A stretch of 64,000 bases of DNA. Source: JAIQFL01 sp035295745 (GTDB lineage: Bacteria > Acidobacteriota > Terriglobia > Bryobacterales > Bryobacteraceae). The translations under genes were made by a program, and so were the position numbers. The notes beneath the pieces were generated by a model that saw nothing but the letters and a program-made list of their open reading frames with translations, had not been told where the DNA came from and did no database searches. Of the stretch, positions 54,614-63,736 are shown in pieces. Positions within the stretch are counted from its first letter, which is position 1, and the number at the start of each line of letters is the position of its first letter. The stretch lies in assembly GCA_035295745.1 (NCBI GenBank), contig DATGIL010000106.1:7869-71868 (forward strand), given 5' to 3'.

Positions 54614-54803
54614 GCCCCGTCACAGGATTTGTAGAGGAATCTGTCGGCAGGCACGTTCGAATGGCCCCGGAAGAGGAGTTCGAACTCTGGCTATTCGCGG
54701 GAAATTTGCTTGAGTCAAAAACTCCAGATACCACACCCATCGGCGTGGCTTGCAGGGGAGATGCGGGAAAGTGATCGAGAACCCCAGGGAGTCCAGAAAA
54801 CAA

Positions 54804-54842
54804 AGCGCCCTGCCTGACCCCTGGGGCGCAGGCAGGAGCGCT
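54804..54842 (-). terminator. Intrinsic terminator of the BON-domain gene
   Basis: On the minus strand, 7 bp past the stop, AGCGC(T)CCTGCCTG pairs with CAGGCAGGGCGCT (12-13 pairs, one bulge), followed by TTTGTTTTC. A GC-rich stem followed by a T-rich tract is the classic pattern. The remaining gap 54614-54803 contains no gene or RNA I can identify. Confidence 0.7.
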
Positions 54843-54848
54843 CACTAA

Positions 54849-55409
54849 TTACTTGCTGTTGTTTTCCACTTGCAGATTGTTTGTCACAGAGAAAACGCCT
54901 GGAACGCCGTTCGCGCGGACATTAGCCATATCCTTATCCGATTGACTGCCGACCACCCCGACTAGCGTCACCTTGCCGTTTTCCACGATGATGTGGATCG
55001 GCGGAACTGCCTGCAATGCATATCGGTCCAGACCCGGCTGGCTGTAAATTGCGCGATAGACTGCCAGTCGCGTCCGGTCATCCATGGGTGACAGAGGCAG
55101 TACCCTGATCTGGTTGTCCACCTTTTCCACGCCTTCAATTCGCTTGACCACGTTGCCAGCATCGCTTTTCAACGTGGGCCGCGTCACTTCGCCCATCAAT
55201 GTTACGGTGGTGCCATCCACCCGATACGCCAGGTTGTCAAACACACCGTAATAAGGCAGCATCACCAGTTCGTGACGTACCTCGCGCGTGATGCGGTCCT
55301 GACTGGGCGGCATCATCCGGTCTCTTTCCTTCTGGAACGAAAAACCCGGAGCCGCCGCCAGAATGGATACCGCAGCGAACATCAACACACTCTTGCCAAA
55401 ATCTCTCAT
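54849..55409 (-). CDS. Exported protein with two BON domains
   Basis: 186 aa with a signal peptide (about 1-25, VLMFAAVSILAAAPGFSF). Two BON domains follow, at about 38-105 (VTLMGEVTRPTLKSDAGNVV) and 115-182 (IHIIVENGKVTLVGVVGSQS, then NGVPGVFSVTNNLQV), similar to OsmY-type periplasmic proteins that bind membranes or help cope with stress. AGGAAGG stands 8 bp before the ATG, and a terminator follows the stop, so this is a single-gene unit. Confidence 0.88.
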   Translation of the reverse strand: MRDFGKSVLMFAAVSILAAAPGFSFQKERDRMMPPSQDRITREVRHELVMLPYYGVFDNLAYRVDGTTVTLMGEVTRPTLKSDAGNVVKRIEGVEKVDNQIRVLPLSPMDDRTRLAVYRAIYSQPGLDRYALQAVPPIHIIVENGKVTLVGVVGSQSDKDMANVRANGVPGVFSVTNNLQVENNSK

Positions 55410-55512
55410 CTTCTTTACCTTCCTAAACCAAATTCAAACTAAGCACTCTGGGTTCCACGGAGATGATCGTACCAGCCCAAGGCACCGATGCAATGTGCTC
55501 TTGCACACGCTA

Positions 55513-55635
55513 CGAGCCGCCGCGCGTCAGCAGGCGATCCGGCGACACGTCTACGAGCCGCGCGCGTTAGCAAGCGATCCGCCGACACGTCTACGAGCCG
55601 CGCGCGTTAGCAAGCGATCCGGCGATACGTCGCGG
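55513..55635 (-). repeat. Tandem array, three copies of a 40-bp unit
   Basis: Units start at 55513, 55554 and 55594 (41 and 40 bp). Each reads CGAGCCGCGCGCGTTAGCAA, GCGATCCGCCGACACGTCTA, the reverse complement of the core seen elsewhere. The first copy has two extra changes. The wider gap 55410-55804 also holds the promoter of the M20 gene, without a clear hexamer pair. Confidence 0.85.
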
Positions 55636-55804
55636 GCCTTCTCCGGTTGGCATAACGGGTGCGAATCGCCTGCCGGGTAATCATAGATAAGTCCGATACG
55701 CGCCACGCGCGCCTGCAAACGACGGGTTCCCCATGAGCGCCCCCCGGCAGCGTACACTGTTCTCTTATAGAAGACCCCCGGAGTAGTCTTCTCAGGAGAG
55801 AGAA

Positions 55805-57457
55805 ATGCGACGAATCGTTTTTGCCCTGGCCGCCGCGGCCTGTGCGCTGGTACAGCTCGATGCCCAGCCGAAAATCGCTCCCGACAAAGAAGCCTCGATT
55901 AAGGCGGACCTCGTGGGACAGATCGACGCCATGAAGAAGCAGGCCCAGGTGATGGTGGACAGCGTGTTCAGCTTCGGCGAGCTGGGATTCCAGGAGTTTG
56001 AGACCTCCAAGTATCTGACGGGCATTCTGGAGAAGGAAGGCTTCAAGATCGAACGCGGCATCGCCGGAATCCCAACCGCATGGGTGGCCACTTGGGGATC
56101 GGGCAAGCCGGTCATCTCGCTGGGTTCCGATATCGATGACATCCCGCAAGCCTCGCAAAAACCGGGAGTCGCGTGGCACGAGCCGATGATCGAAGGCGCC
56201 CCGGGCCACGGCGAAGGCCACAATTCCGGCGTGCCTTTGAATATCCTGGCCGCCCTCGCGGTCAAGAAGGTGATGGAGCGCGAACATCTGCAGGGCACCC
56301 TGCAGCTTTGGCCGGGAGTCGCCGAGGAATTGGTGGGCACGAAGGCATATTTCGTACGCGCCGGTATGTTCAAGGACGTGGATGTCTGCCTCTTCACGCA
56401 CGTCGCAAATAATCTCGCGGTTTCGTGGGGGCCGGCGATGAACCAGAATGGCCTGGTCTCCATCGAGTACTTGTTCAAGGGCGAAAGCGCGCATGCCGCC
56501 GGAGCACCCTGGCGTGGACGCAGTGCGCTGGATGCCGTGGAGTTGATGGATGTGGGCTGGAATTTCCGCCGTGAGCATCTGCGTCTGGCGCAGCGCTCGC
56601 ACTATGTCATCTCCAACGGCGGCGACCAGCCCAATGTCGTGCCGCCCACGGCGAGCGTCTGGTATTACTTCCGCGAGGCCGATTACGACCACATCATGGA
56701 CATGTGGCGCATCGGCGACAACATGGCAAAAGGGGCGACGATGATGACCGACACCTCCTTCACATCGCGGCTTCTGGGCAGCGCCTGGCCGGGTCACTTT
56801 AATAAGGCCATCGCTGAGGCGATGAACGAGAACATCAAGAAGGTGGGACTGCCCACCTGGTCGGAGGACGACCAGAAGTTGGCCAAAGCTTTGCAGACCG
56901 AACTTAAGGCCCCGGTACGCGGTCTCGCGACCAAACTACAGGAGATGCGTCCGCCGCGGCCCGTGCAGGACCCCGCTGCGGGCGATGGAGAGGGCTTCGG
57001 CAATCAGCCCACGGGCGGCGGCTCCGACGATATCGGCGACGTCTCGTGGAACGTACCCACAGTGACGCTGCGCTATCCGTCCAATATACCCGGCGGACCC
57101 GGCCACAACTGGGCCAACGGCATCGCCATGGCCACGCCGATCGCCCACAAAGGCGTGATCGCGGGCGCCAAGGTTCAAGCGATGACGATGATTGACATCC
57201 TGGTGCATCCCGAAATCGTCAAGAATGCCTGGGACTACTTCAACAACGTGCAGACCAAGGAGATGAAGTACAAGAGCTTCCTGCGGCCGGACGACAAACC
57301 TGCGATCTGGCTCAACACCAAGACCATGGAGCAATACCGCCCGCGCATGAAGGACATGTACTACGATCCTTCCAAGTACGACACCTATCTGGAACAGCTC
57401 GGAATCAAATATCCGACGGTGCGTACCACGCCTCCGCCCTCGGGTGGCAATCAATAA
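55805..57457 (+). CDS. Secreted M20-family amidohydrolase (AbgB-like)
   Basis: 550 aa with a signal peptide (about 1-20, IVFALAAAACALVQLDAQ) after a strong AGGAGAG ribosome site. Zinc-site features of the M20/AbgB group: SLGSDIDDIPQAS, GHGEGHNSGVPLN, the Glu pair in PGVAEELVGTKAYF, and ESAHAAGAPW. AbgB-like enzymes split aryl- or acyl-amino acid amides. A Gly/Pro/Asp-rich insert (about 385-420) interrupts the catalytic domain. Substrate unknown. Confidence 0.87.
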   Translation: MRRIVFALAAAACALVQLDAQPKIAPDKEASIKADLVGQIDAMKKQAQVMVDSVFSFGELGFQEFETSKYLTGILEKEGFKIERGIAGIPTAWVATWGSGKPVISLGSDIDDIPQASQKPGVAWHEPMIEGAPGHGEGHNSGVPLNILAALAVKKVMEREHLQGTLQLWPGVAEELVGTKAYFVRAGMFKDVDVCLFTHVANNLAVSWGPAMNQNGLVSIEYLFKGESAHAAGAPWRGRSALDAVELMDVGWNFRREHLRLAQRSHYVISNGGDQPNVVPPTASVWYYFREADYDHIMDMWRIGDNMAKGATMMTDTSFTSRLLGSAWPGHFNKAIAEAMNENIKKVGLPTWSEDDQKLAKALQTELKAPVRGLATKLQEMRPPRPVQDPAAGDGEGFGNQPTGGGSDDIGDVSWNVPTVTLRYPSNIPGGPGHNWANGIAMATPIAHKGVIAGAKVQAMTMIDILVHPEIVKNAWDYFNNVQTKEMKYKSFLRPDDKPAIWLNTKTMEQYRPRMKDMYYDPSKYDTYLEQLGIKYPTVRTTPPPSGGNQ

Positions 57458-57468
57458 GGGGCCGCGCC

Positions 57469-57936
57469 GTGATTCCGATCCGCGGCCTCTTCGAAACGCA
57501 CCTCAATGTAGCCGATTTGGATCGCTCGGTGCGTTTCTATCGCGATGTTTTGAACCTCCCACTGGCTCGGATCTTCTCCGGGCGGCGGGTGGCCTTCTTC
57601 TGGATCGGACGCCCCGGGCAGGCGATGCTGGGCGTCTGGGAGACCGGCACGGCGCCGAATCGCATGAGTCTTCACACGGCCTTCGACGTGCGTGTCGAAG
57701 ACGTTCTCGCTTCCGTAGAGGCCCTCCGCAAGGCGGGCCTCACAGCGCTGGATCTCGACTCGCAACCCACCACCGAACCGGTCGTCCTCGCCTGGATGCC
57801 TGCCGTCGCCGTGTACTTTCATGACCCCGACGGCAATCTGCTGGAATTCCTGTCGATGCTGCCCGAGGATCCGAGGCCGGAACTCGGTGTTCTGCCATGG
57901 AGTTCGTGGACGTCCGCCGCAGGGCGATCACTCTGA
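57469..57936 (+). CDS. VOC-superfamily (glyoxalase/bleomycin resistance-like) protein
   Basis: 155 aa from GTG 57469, 11 bp after the M20 gene and probably co-transcribed. Two beta-alpha-beta-beta-beta units: FETHLNVADLDRSVRFYRDV (with a metal His) and the closing VYFHDPDGNLLEFLSML, where H and E are typical metal ligands. A metal-dependent small-molecule enzyme or binding protein; substrate unknown. Its last 9 bp overlap plsC on the other strand. Confidence 0.85.
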   Translation: MIPIRGLFETHLNVADLDRSVRFYRDVLNLPLARIFSGRRVAFFWIGRPGQAMLGVWETGTAPNRMSLHTAFDVRVEDVLASVEALRKAGLTALDLDSQPTTEPVVLAWMPAVAVYFHDPDGNLLEFLSMLPEDPRPELGVLPWSSWTSAAGRSL

Positions 57937-58566
57937 CGATTCACCTGCCCGCAGGTCTCGCAATGCCTGGCGTGCTCGTATGAGGAAATCGGATTTGGCC
58001 TCGCCCGCTCGAAGCTGTAGGGGCCTTCCAAAAATCACGCTGCTCGCCGTAGGCAGGGGCCAGAACTCGCCCTTCGGCAGTACCCGGCCCAAATTCTCCA
58101 GGTAGACAGGAACGGCTTCCAGGCCACTGCGCTCGCGGCAAAGCTGGTAGAGTCCGGCTTGAAACTCGGCGATCTCATCTCCGTCGCCGCGCGTTCCTTC
58201 CGGGAAGAGAATCAGCGAGCAGCCGCCGTCTAGTTCCCGCAGCATCTTTTCGAGACTGCCGCGTCCCGCGAACAGCCCTGCATTGGTCCGCGGGATCAGC
58301 ACCGATCGGAAGACCTTGGTTGCCAGGAAGGACCTTACGCGGGACCGCTGCCAATACTCCTCTGCCGCTACCGGCCGCGTCACGCCGCGAAGCCACGCGG
58401 GCAACGCACCCCACACCACCAGCGCGTCGAGATGGCTGGAATGGTTGGCGAAATAGACGCGCGCACGCGGTTCCATGGGCCGCCACAGCCACTGCACATG
58501 CGCTCCGCTGACCCATTTGGCGAGCGATGCCAGCACGGCGGCGCCTGGATGGACGATGGCACTCAC
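57928..58566 (-). CDS. Lysophospholipid acyltransferase (PlsC-like)
   Basis: GTG 58566 overlaps the stop of the upstream gene (GTGA), giving 212 aa; the longer frame is antisense to nothing real but overlaps ynbC. Motif I NHSSHLD (41-47) carries the catalytic His and Asp, and motif III FPEGTR (121-126) binds the glycerol phosphate. It probably acylates a lysophospholipid at the inner membrane. Third gene of the ynbD-ynbC-plsC operon. Confidence 0.88.
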   Translation of the reverse strand: MSAIVHPGAAVLASLAKWVSGAHVQWLWRPMEPRARVYFANHSSHLDALVVWGALPAWLRGVTRPVAAEEYWQRSRVRSFLATKVFRSVLIPRTNAGLFAGRGSLEKMLRELDGGCSLILFPEGTRGDGDEIAEFQAGLYQLCRERSGLEAVPVYLENLGRVLPKGEFWPLPTASSVIFGRPLQLRAGEAKSDFLIRARQALRDLRAGESSE

Positions 58567-60347
58567 AAACCTTCGCCCCGCTCCTGCGAAACGCCTGCCA
58601 CTAACTGCGGTGATGTTGCTCGCCGCCTCGCCAGCGACACCGTGAAGATTCCGTCCTCGTCCATGCGGGTCTCCAGCTTTTCGAAGCCGGCGTGCTCCAC
58701 CAGGGCGTCCATCTCGGCTTGCGAGCGGCAGCGCATCACCCACGGCTGGCCTTCGCGATTGTCGAGCACACGCGCGATCATCTCAAGCTGTGGATGCCAC
58801 GGTTGATTGGTGTAGATCAGGAATCCGTCATCGTCGAGCGCATCGGCCAGCCCAAGCAAGGATTGGCGAATCTTCCGATTGTCCGCGAAGAGTTCGTACA
58901 GCCCCGAGACAATCGCAATGGAAGGGCGGGGACGCAGCGAGGCCAGGGAACTGCGATCGAAAGCGTCGCCCTGTCCCGTCTCCACATTGCCCAACCCCGA
59001 TTCACGGGCCACACGTGCTGCCTGGACCACATTCTCAGGGTCCCAGTCGCGCATCGTCAGCGAGATGGAATTGTCTTGCAGCCGGCTCACGGCTTCGGTG
59101 AGGTAGCGCCCCAGGCCGGCCGCCGGATCGAAGATGCGGACCGGCTTGCCCGACGAACGGACGCGGCCGATCGCATAGCTGAGTAACTCCTCCAGATTTG
59201 CCTTGCGCTGCCGGATGCCGCGCCAGCCGGGGCTGCTCAGATAGATGCCGTCGATGAGCTTCCCCAGTGGCGACACGCCCTCGGGCCGATTGCGGTAGAC
59301 GTAGTCGAGGGAATCGCCCGAATCGAAGCCGCGGCTCCATCCCAGGCGGATGCCGCGGCTCAACTGGCCCACGGTTTTCAGGAACAGTCGCTGAGCGCCC
59401 CAGAGTAATCCGTCGGGTGAGAGAGCCCCGGGGCGGCGCAGCAGCGCCTTATAGTTCGCCTGGTTTGTTGGAGGAAGGTCATCCTCCACTGGCCGGTCAA
59501 AGGCGCGCAGCAGGAATTCACGCGCATCTCCAACCGGCCTCTCCCAATCGCGCTCATGCCAGAGATCGTGGTAGAACCCCGGATACTCCTGCATTTCCTT
59601 CATCGGCGATCCCAGGCGCCCGAAGAAGGCGCGCTGCTCTTCCACGCGGACCACATAGTCCTTACCGGATGAGATCACCAGGGTGGGAGTGCGAATCGCT
59701 TCCGCGTCCTCCACAATCCGCGCCGCGGTATCGTTCATGTCGAGCAGCAGATTCACCGAGACCGCTCGCGAAATCAGAGGATCGCGCGCGTAGCCGGCCG
59801 CTTCCGCCGGATCGTGAGTCAGCATGCTGGGCCGCACGTAGCTCGTGACGTATGCCCTCTTCCGCAGCTTGCGCTGCACGCGTAGGAATGGGACAGCGAA
59901 CGGCACATACAACTTGACGCGAAACGCAGGACTCGCCAGGACCATTGCGCGAATCGGCGGCGCATAATCGTGGACCCACGCAGCGGCGATCACAGCGCCC
60001 ACGCTGTGCGCGACCACTGCAATATTCTGCACCGCGATCCCATGCTCGGCCACAATGTGTTTGACGAAGCAATCGGCATCGCGCACGAGGCAGGCGAAAC
60101 TGTCGGCCCAGCCGCGCTCGCCGGGCGATTGCCCATGGCCGCGGGCGTCCCAGGCGAAGACCGCGAAGCCGGGAAGATCTAAGCGCGCAACCAGATCAGC
60201 GAGCCGTCCACTGTGTTCGTGGCCGCGATGAAAAAGCACCAGGGCGCGGGCTGGAGGCGATGTCGCTGCCTCCGCGGGAATCCAGGCGCGGTAGAACAGC
60301 CGCACGCCATCCCAGGTAGTGAAGAATTGTTCGATCATCCGGTTCAC
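58563..60347 (-). CDS. ynbC: Bifunctional alpha/beta hydrolase - SAM methyltransferase (YnbC-like)
   Basis: 594 aa. About residues 5-285 are a monoglyceride-lipase-type hydrolase: oxyanion region LVLFHRGHEHSGR, WDARGHGQSPG, nucleophile Ser115 in AHSVGA, and the late Asp and His in SSGKDYVV and YPGFYHDLWHE. About residues 300-575 are a methyltransferase-like domain (RIFDPAAGLGRYLTEAVSRL; MRDWDPENVVQA; GLYELF; YTNQPWHPQLEMIARVL). This exact fusion is E. coli YnbC. The start GTG overlaps the stop of the ynbD-like gene. Likely modifies or recycles a membrane lipid; reaction unproven. Confidence 0.88.
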   Translation of the reverse strand: MNRMIEQFFTTWDGVRLFYRAWIPAEAATSPPARALVLFHRGHEHSGRLADLVARLDLPGFAVFAWDARGHGQSPGERGWADSFACLVRDADCFVKHIVAEHGIAVQNIAVVAHSVGAVIAAAWVHDYAPPIRAMVLASPAFRVKLYVPFAVPFLRVQRKLRKRAYVTSYVRPSMLTHDPAEAAGYARDPLISRAVSVNLLLDMNDTAARIVEDAEAIRTPTLVISSGKDYVVRVEEQRAFFGRLGSPMKEMQEYPGFYHDLWHERDWERPVGDAREFLLRAFDRPVEDDLPPTNQANYKALLRRPGALSPDGLLWGAQRLFLKTVGQLSRGIRLGWSRGFDSGDSLDYVYRNRPEGVSPLGKLIDGIYLSSPGWRGIRQRKANLEELLSYAIGRVRSSGKPVRIFDPAAGLGRYLTEAVSRLQDNSISLTMRDWDPENVVQAARVARESGLGNVETGQGDAFDRSSLASLRPRPSIAIVSGLYELFADNRKIRQSLLGLADALDDDGFLIYTNQPWHPQLEMIARVLDNREGQPWVMRCRSQAEMDALVEHAGFEKLETRMDEDGIFTVSLARRRATSPQLVAGVSQERGEGL

Positions 60348-61720
60348 CCGCTATGTTTCACCCTGATCAATTCTGACTGATTTTCCGGGCATTGGTCGAT
60401 GGCAGGGGTACTAACTGCCAGACGGCGCCATTCCTCGAGGCGCGCACGATCGGCGGCCCTCAGGACGATCCGCGGCCGCCCCCGACGAATCTGCACGATC
60501 GCATCGTCCACCGTGGCCGCCTTCCCCGAGGCGAGCAGCCATGCGGCCACCGCCGCGGCACTTCGGGAATATCCTAATGCACAGCACACCAGGGTGGGAC
60601 GGGCCTCCCGCAGGTCGTCAATGGCGGCAACTGCGGCGTTCAGCTGAGCCATTTCGGGCACCAGGCGATCCAGCATAGGAAGGGCCCGGTACCGGATGCC
60701 TGACGGGCGGATGCTCAGTTCCGCGGTCAGATCGACGATGGAGGCGATGCCCGATCGATCGTGTTCCCCCGGGCGGGGCAGACGCCCCAGGCGAATTCCG
60801 TTGGCGATCTCGTCGGAAGCGGCCTCGCGCTGTGCCCACCACCGCCAGTTCAGCCAGGCGCCGAGCAGATACGGCCCCAGCAGGCATTGTACGGATGCGG
60901 GGATTCTGCCGCCGGACTTGCGGAACCAGCCCGCGCATCCGCTCAGGTAGATCAGGCCCATGAGCAGCAACGAGCCTCCAGGCCAGAGCAGAAGCCAGGC
61001 AGCACCTCCGAAGCGGGCTAAGGCGGCGAAGATCAGCGCGGCGCCAACCAGGTAATATGCTGCGATGCGGTACTTCGCCCGGTCGCCAGAAGCTGGAGAA
61101 GGCGCGGACAGCTTTTCAAAAGGAAACAGTACGGCCACCAGGAGTCCGACCCAAATCCCCGTGGGCAGGTCGATGAAGTGATGCTGGAAAGTGGTGAGAG
61201 TGGAGATCGCCACCAGCACCATCCAACCGCGCATGAGCCACAGCCACGCTCCCCGAAGCCGGCGCGAGTACTCCGACCACAACAGCACCGTCAGACTGAG
61301 ATGGAGAGACGGCGCCTGGTTGAACGGTCGATCGAAACCGTGGAGCGCCGCGAACATCCAGCCGAACAACCCCTCCGCTTGCGGCACCTGGAAGCTGAAT
61401 CTCAACGGAAAGAGGAGAGATCCTGTCACCGAGAGAATCTGGGCGGCGAGCAGCCGTTTGCCGTGGGTGTGGAGTTCGTCGCGCGTCGGGCAGAAGAGTA
61501 AAGAGAGGCCGTACAGGAGATCAGTCGACCAATACGGGACAATCGTCCATGCCAGGAAGGGAATGGTGTGCTCCCACCCGAAAACCAGCGAGGGCACGTG
61601 GGGGCGCAAGCCGGTGAACCAGTTCGCGAATCGATAGCTGAGGAAGAAAAATGGCGCGAGGAATGCCAGCCAGGCGATTGCCAGCTTCCACGGATAGGTT
61701 CGGAAGTAGCGGGCGAGCAT
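60344..61720 (-). CDS. ynbD: PAP2 phosphatase fused to a dual-specificity phosphatase (YnbD-like)
   Basis: ATG 61720 (MLARYFRTYPWKLAIAW) gives 458 aa; the longer frame starts at a TTG. About six or seven membrane helices in the first 290 residues carry PAP2-like motifs (NQAPSLHLSLTVLLW; TTFQHHFIDLPTG). A cytoplasmic C-terminal phosphatase has the CX5R P-loop CCALGYSRSA (Cys380, Arg386). The two-domain layout matches E. coli YnbD. In E. coli it is encoded with YnbA (CDP-alcohol transferase) and YnbB (CDP-DAG synthase); neither is here. Confidence 0.87.
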   Translation of the reverse strand: MLARYFRTYPWKLAIAWLAFLAPFFFLSYRFANWFTGLRPHVPSLVFGWEHTIPFLAWTIVPYWSTDLLYGLSLLFCPTRDELHTHGKRLLAAQILSVTGSLLFPLRFSFQVPQAEGLFGWMFAALHGFDRPFNQAPSLHLSLTVLLWSEYSRRLRGAWLWLMRGWMVLVAISTLTTFQHHFIDLPTGIWVGLLVAVLFPFEKLSAPSPASGDRAKYRIAAYYLVGAALIFAALARFGGAAWLLLWPGGSLLLMGLIYLSGCAGWFRKSGGRIPASVQCLLGPYLLGAWLNWRWWAQREAASDEIANGIRLGRLPRPGEHDRSGIASIVDLTAELSIRPSGIRYRALPMLDRLVPEMAQLNAAVAAIDDLREARPTLVCCALGYSRSAAAVAAWLLASGKAATVDDAIVQIRRGRPRIVLRAADRARLEEWRRLAVSTPAIDQCPENQSELIRVKHSG

Positions 61721-61797
61721 GCAACAGCATATCAGTACCCGCAAAATCCGCTCAAACTTCTCGTAAAACGGACGATATGGCCAGTCAGGAGTGTGCT

Positions 61798-62166
61798 ATG
61801 GGATCGATTAGTAGCGTCCCAAACGGTATGTCTTACGTGGCGGCAGCACTCGGAGCCTCCGCCACGGGCGTTGCGAACGCGACCGGCGACTCGACGGAGT
61901 TCGCAAAGCTGCTCGAAACGGCCTCTCCCCAGGACGCCGTGGCACTGAGTTCTGCCGCTCTGCAGTTACAGCAAATCAATGGAATCCTAGGATTGTCCTC
62001 TTCGAACAGTACCGAAAACCTGTTCTTGCCGCCCGAACCCGCGGATGACAACACGATGGCCGATCAACTTGCGCAGATTGCCACACAGGCACAGACCTCC
62101 GCCGCCCGGAACACTGCGTACGGCCAGACACCAGCCCAGTCCGGAAGTCTGAACGTCTTGGCCTGA
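61798..62166 (+). CDS. Small Ala/Ser-rich protein of unknown function
   Basis: 122 aa. ATG 61798 has AGGAG 8 bp upstream, better than ATG 61777. The sequence MGSISSVPNGMSYVAAALGA is followed by an Ala-rich helix (SPQDAVALSSAALQLQQING), an acidic stretch and a second helix (MADQLAQIATQAQTSAARNT). There is no signal peptide or membrane helix. It resembles small secreted or filament-associated proteins only in composition. I cannot name it. Confidence 0.6.
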   Translation: MGSISSVPNGMSYVAAALGASATGVANATGDSTEFAKLLETASPQDAVALSSAALQLQQINGILGLSSSNSTENLFLPPEPADDNTMADQLAQIATQAQTSAARNTAYGQTPAQSGSLNVLA

Positions 62167-62237
62167 TCAACTCTTCTCGACGCTTTTCGTGTATGCTCAC
62201 ATTTCGACGGGCATCCAGACTTGGTGGACTTACGAAA

Positions 62238-62283
62238 GTCTCGACACGAGTGTCGAGACGGCAGAGAGGAGTCTCTGCGCCAC
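62238..62283 (-). repeat. Double-hairpin repeat, copy F
   Basis: In plus-strand order: GTCTCGACA-CGAG-TGTCGAGAC (62238-62259), then GGCAGAGA-GGAG-TCTCTG(CG)CC and AC (62260-62283). Hairpin 1 has AGAGA/TCTCT where other copies have AAAGA/TCTTT or AAACA/TGTTT. It ends 1 bp before the permease stop codon. A partial second arm (TTCTCGACGCTTTTCGTG) is at 62173-62190. Confidence 0.85.
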
Positions 62284-62284
62284 G

Positions 62285-63379
62285 CTATTCGTGACGCAAC
62301 GCTTCCATCGGCTCCACCCGCGAAGCCCGCTTCGCCGGCCAATATGATGCCAGCAGACCGACCGCCAGCATGGCGGCGAGCCCAAAAGCAATCGTCACGG
62401 CGTCATTCGCAGGCAATTCTTTCATCGCACCGGCAACGAGAGACTTCCCCCAGATCGCCATTGGGGCGACTGCGATCATCCCGGCGGCCATCAAGGCGAG
62501 GGCGTCGCGCACGATTAGTAGCGCCACGCTGCCGCGCGTCGCGCCCAGCGCCATGCGGATCCCGATCTCGTGAATCCGCCGATTCACCGTATTCGCCAGC
62601 AGCCCATAGAGCCCGATCGCCGCGAGCAGCGCTCCCAACGAACCGAACCATTCCGAGAGCATAGCAATCAGGCGTTCCGGCACGATGGTCGCATCCACCT
62701 GATCTTCGAGCGTCGTGATCTTGCCTACTTCCATTGTCTGCAGCGTCTCGCGTACCGTAGCGCGCACCTGCGACGCTAGGGCCGTCGGCGCAACGTCCGT
62801 ACGCAGAGCAAATTCCGGAGGGATCCGCTCCAACTGGAATGCGTGGAGATAGACCATGCGGCGAGGCGCTTCGGGAATCTCGAAGTACCGCTCATCCGCA
62901 GCCACCCCGATGATCTCGTAGGAGTGATCGTCGCCATCGAACCGCACCGACCTTCCGATCGGGTTCGAGCCACCGAAATAATAGTTCACCATGGCCTGAT
63001 TCACAATCGCGACGCGCCCCCCGCCGGCATCCTGGAAGCGAAAATCGCGGCCGTATAGAAGCGGTGTGCGGAGCGTCTCAAAATATTGAGGCGCGACCCA
63101 CTTCAGCAGCGTATATCGGCGATCCTCCGGCCGCTCGGGATGACCTTCGACCACGGCGAAGCGCGAAGCCCCCGCCCCTGGGAGCGGCGTCGGTGCGCTG
63201 ATCGTGGCCGAATGCACGCCCGGTATCGCCTGGATTCGCTGGAGCAGTTCCTCGTAAGCGCGAGCAAGTCGTTCGCCGGCCAGTCCGCTGCGGGACGGAT
63301 CGAGGCTCACCAGCAGGATGTGATCGCGGCGAAATCCCAGGTCGAGATGCTCCAGGTTCGACAGGTGCCGAACAAACAG
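62285..63379 (-). pseudogene. C-terminal half of an ADOP (MacB-like) permease, truncated by a group II intron fragment
   Basis: About 364 residues from LFVRHLSNLEHLDLGFRRDH to the family tail KRASRVEPMEALRHE and stop. The second periplasmic domain (YFETLRTPLLYGRDFRF; GGSNPIGRSVRFDGDDHSYE) and the last three helices (NRRIHEIGIRMALGATRGSV) are intact. The N-terminal half (first MacB_PCD domain and helices, about 450 residues) is absent; sequence upstream of 63380 is a group II intron reverse transcriptase in the same frame. Without its first half it cannot be a normal permease. Confidence 0.85.
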
Positions 63380-63571
63380 CCCGTAGGAATCCGGATGGAA
63401 CAACGGGTCCACCTGTGGCTCCAGTCTCGACTTCACTACCATCTGCGCGATCCGATCCGACACGGTCGGTATACCCAGCTTCCGCTCCCCACCGTTCGCC
63501 TTCGGTATCTTGACCGTCCGCACCGGCGGTGGAACGTAACTGCCCGACGACATCCGATTCAAGACCTTGTA
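63380..63571 (-). pseudogene. ltrA: Group II intron reverse transcriptase fragment, fused in frame to the permease
   Basis: Reads YKVLNRMSSGSYVPPPVRTV, then KIPKANGGERKLGIPTVSDR and VVKSRLEPQVDPLFHPDSYG: RT domains 0-1 of LtrA-type proteins. It stops at the Gly of PDSYG (LtrA continues YRPGKSA) and passes directly into permease sequence at 63379. RT domains 2-7, maturase and endonuclease domains are missing. Confidence 0.9.
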
Positions 63572-63598
63572 TGAGCCAACCAGGAATGGGAGGAGCCG

Positions 63599-63736
63599 AT
63601 GAGGGAGGCGAAGCCATATCGTATTTCCAAGTGGGAGGTCTGGGAAGCGTATAAGCGAGTGAAGGCGAATCAAGGAGCGGCAGGGGTCGACGAGCAGTCG
63701 ATAAGGGAACTCGAAAGGAACCTGAAAGGGAACCTA
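63599..63736 (+). pseudogene. ltrA: N-terminus of the group II intron reverse transcriptase, inverted
   Basis: ATG 63599 with GGGAGGAG upstream encodes 46 residues (KPYRISKWEVWEAYKRVKAN, then GAAGVDEQSIRELERNLKGN L), the normal LtrA start. It lies on the opposite strand to the rest of the protein. Inverting 63572-63736 joins GNL to YKVLNRMSSG in frame, exactly as in intact LtrA proteins. Confidence 0.88.
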
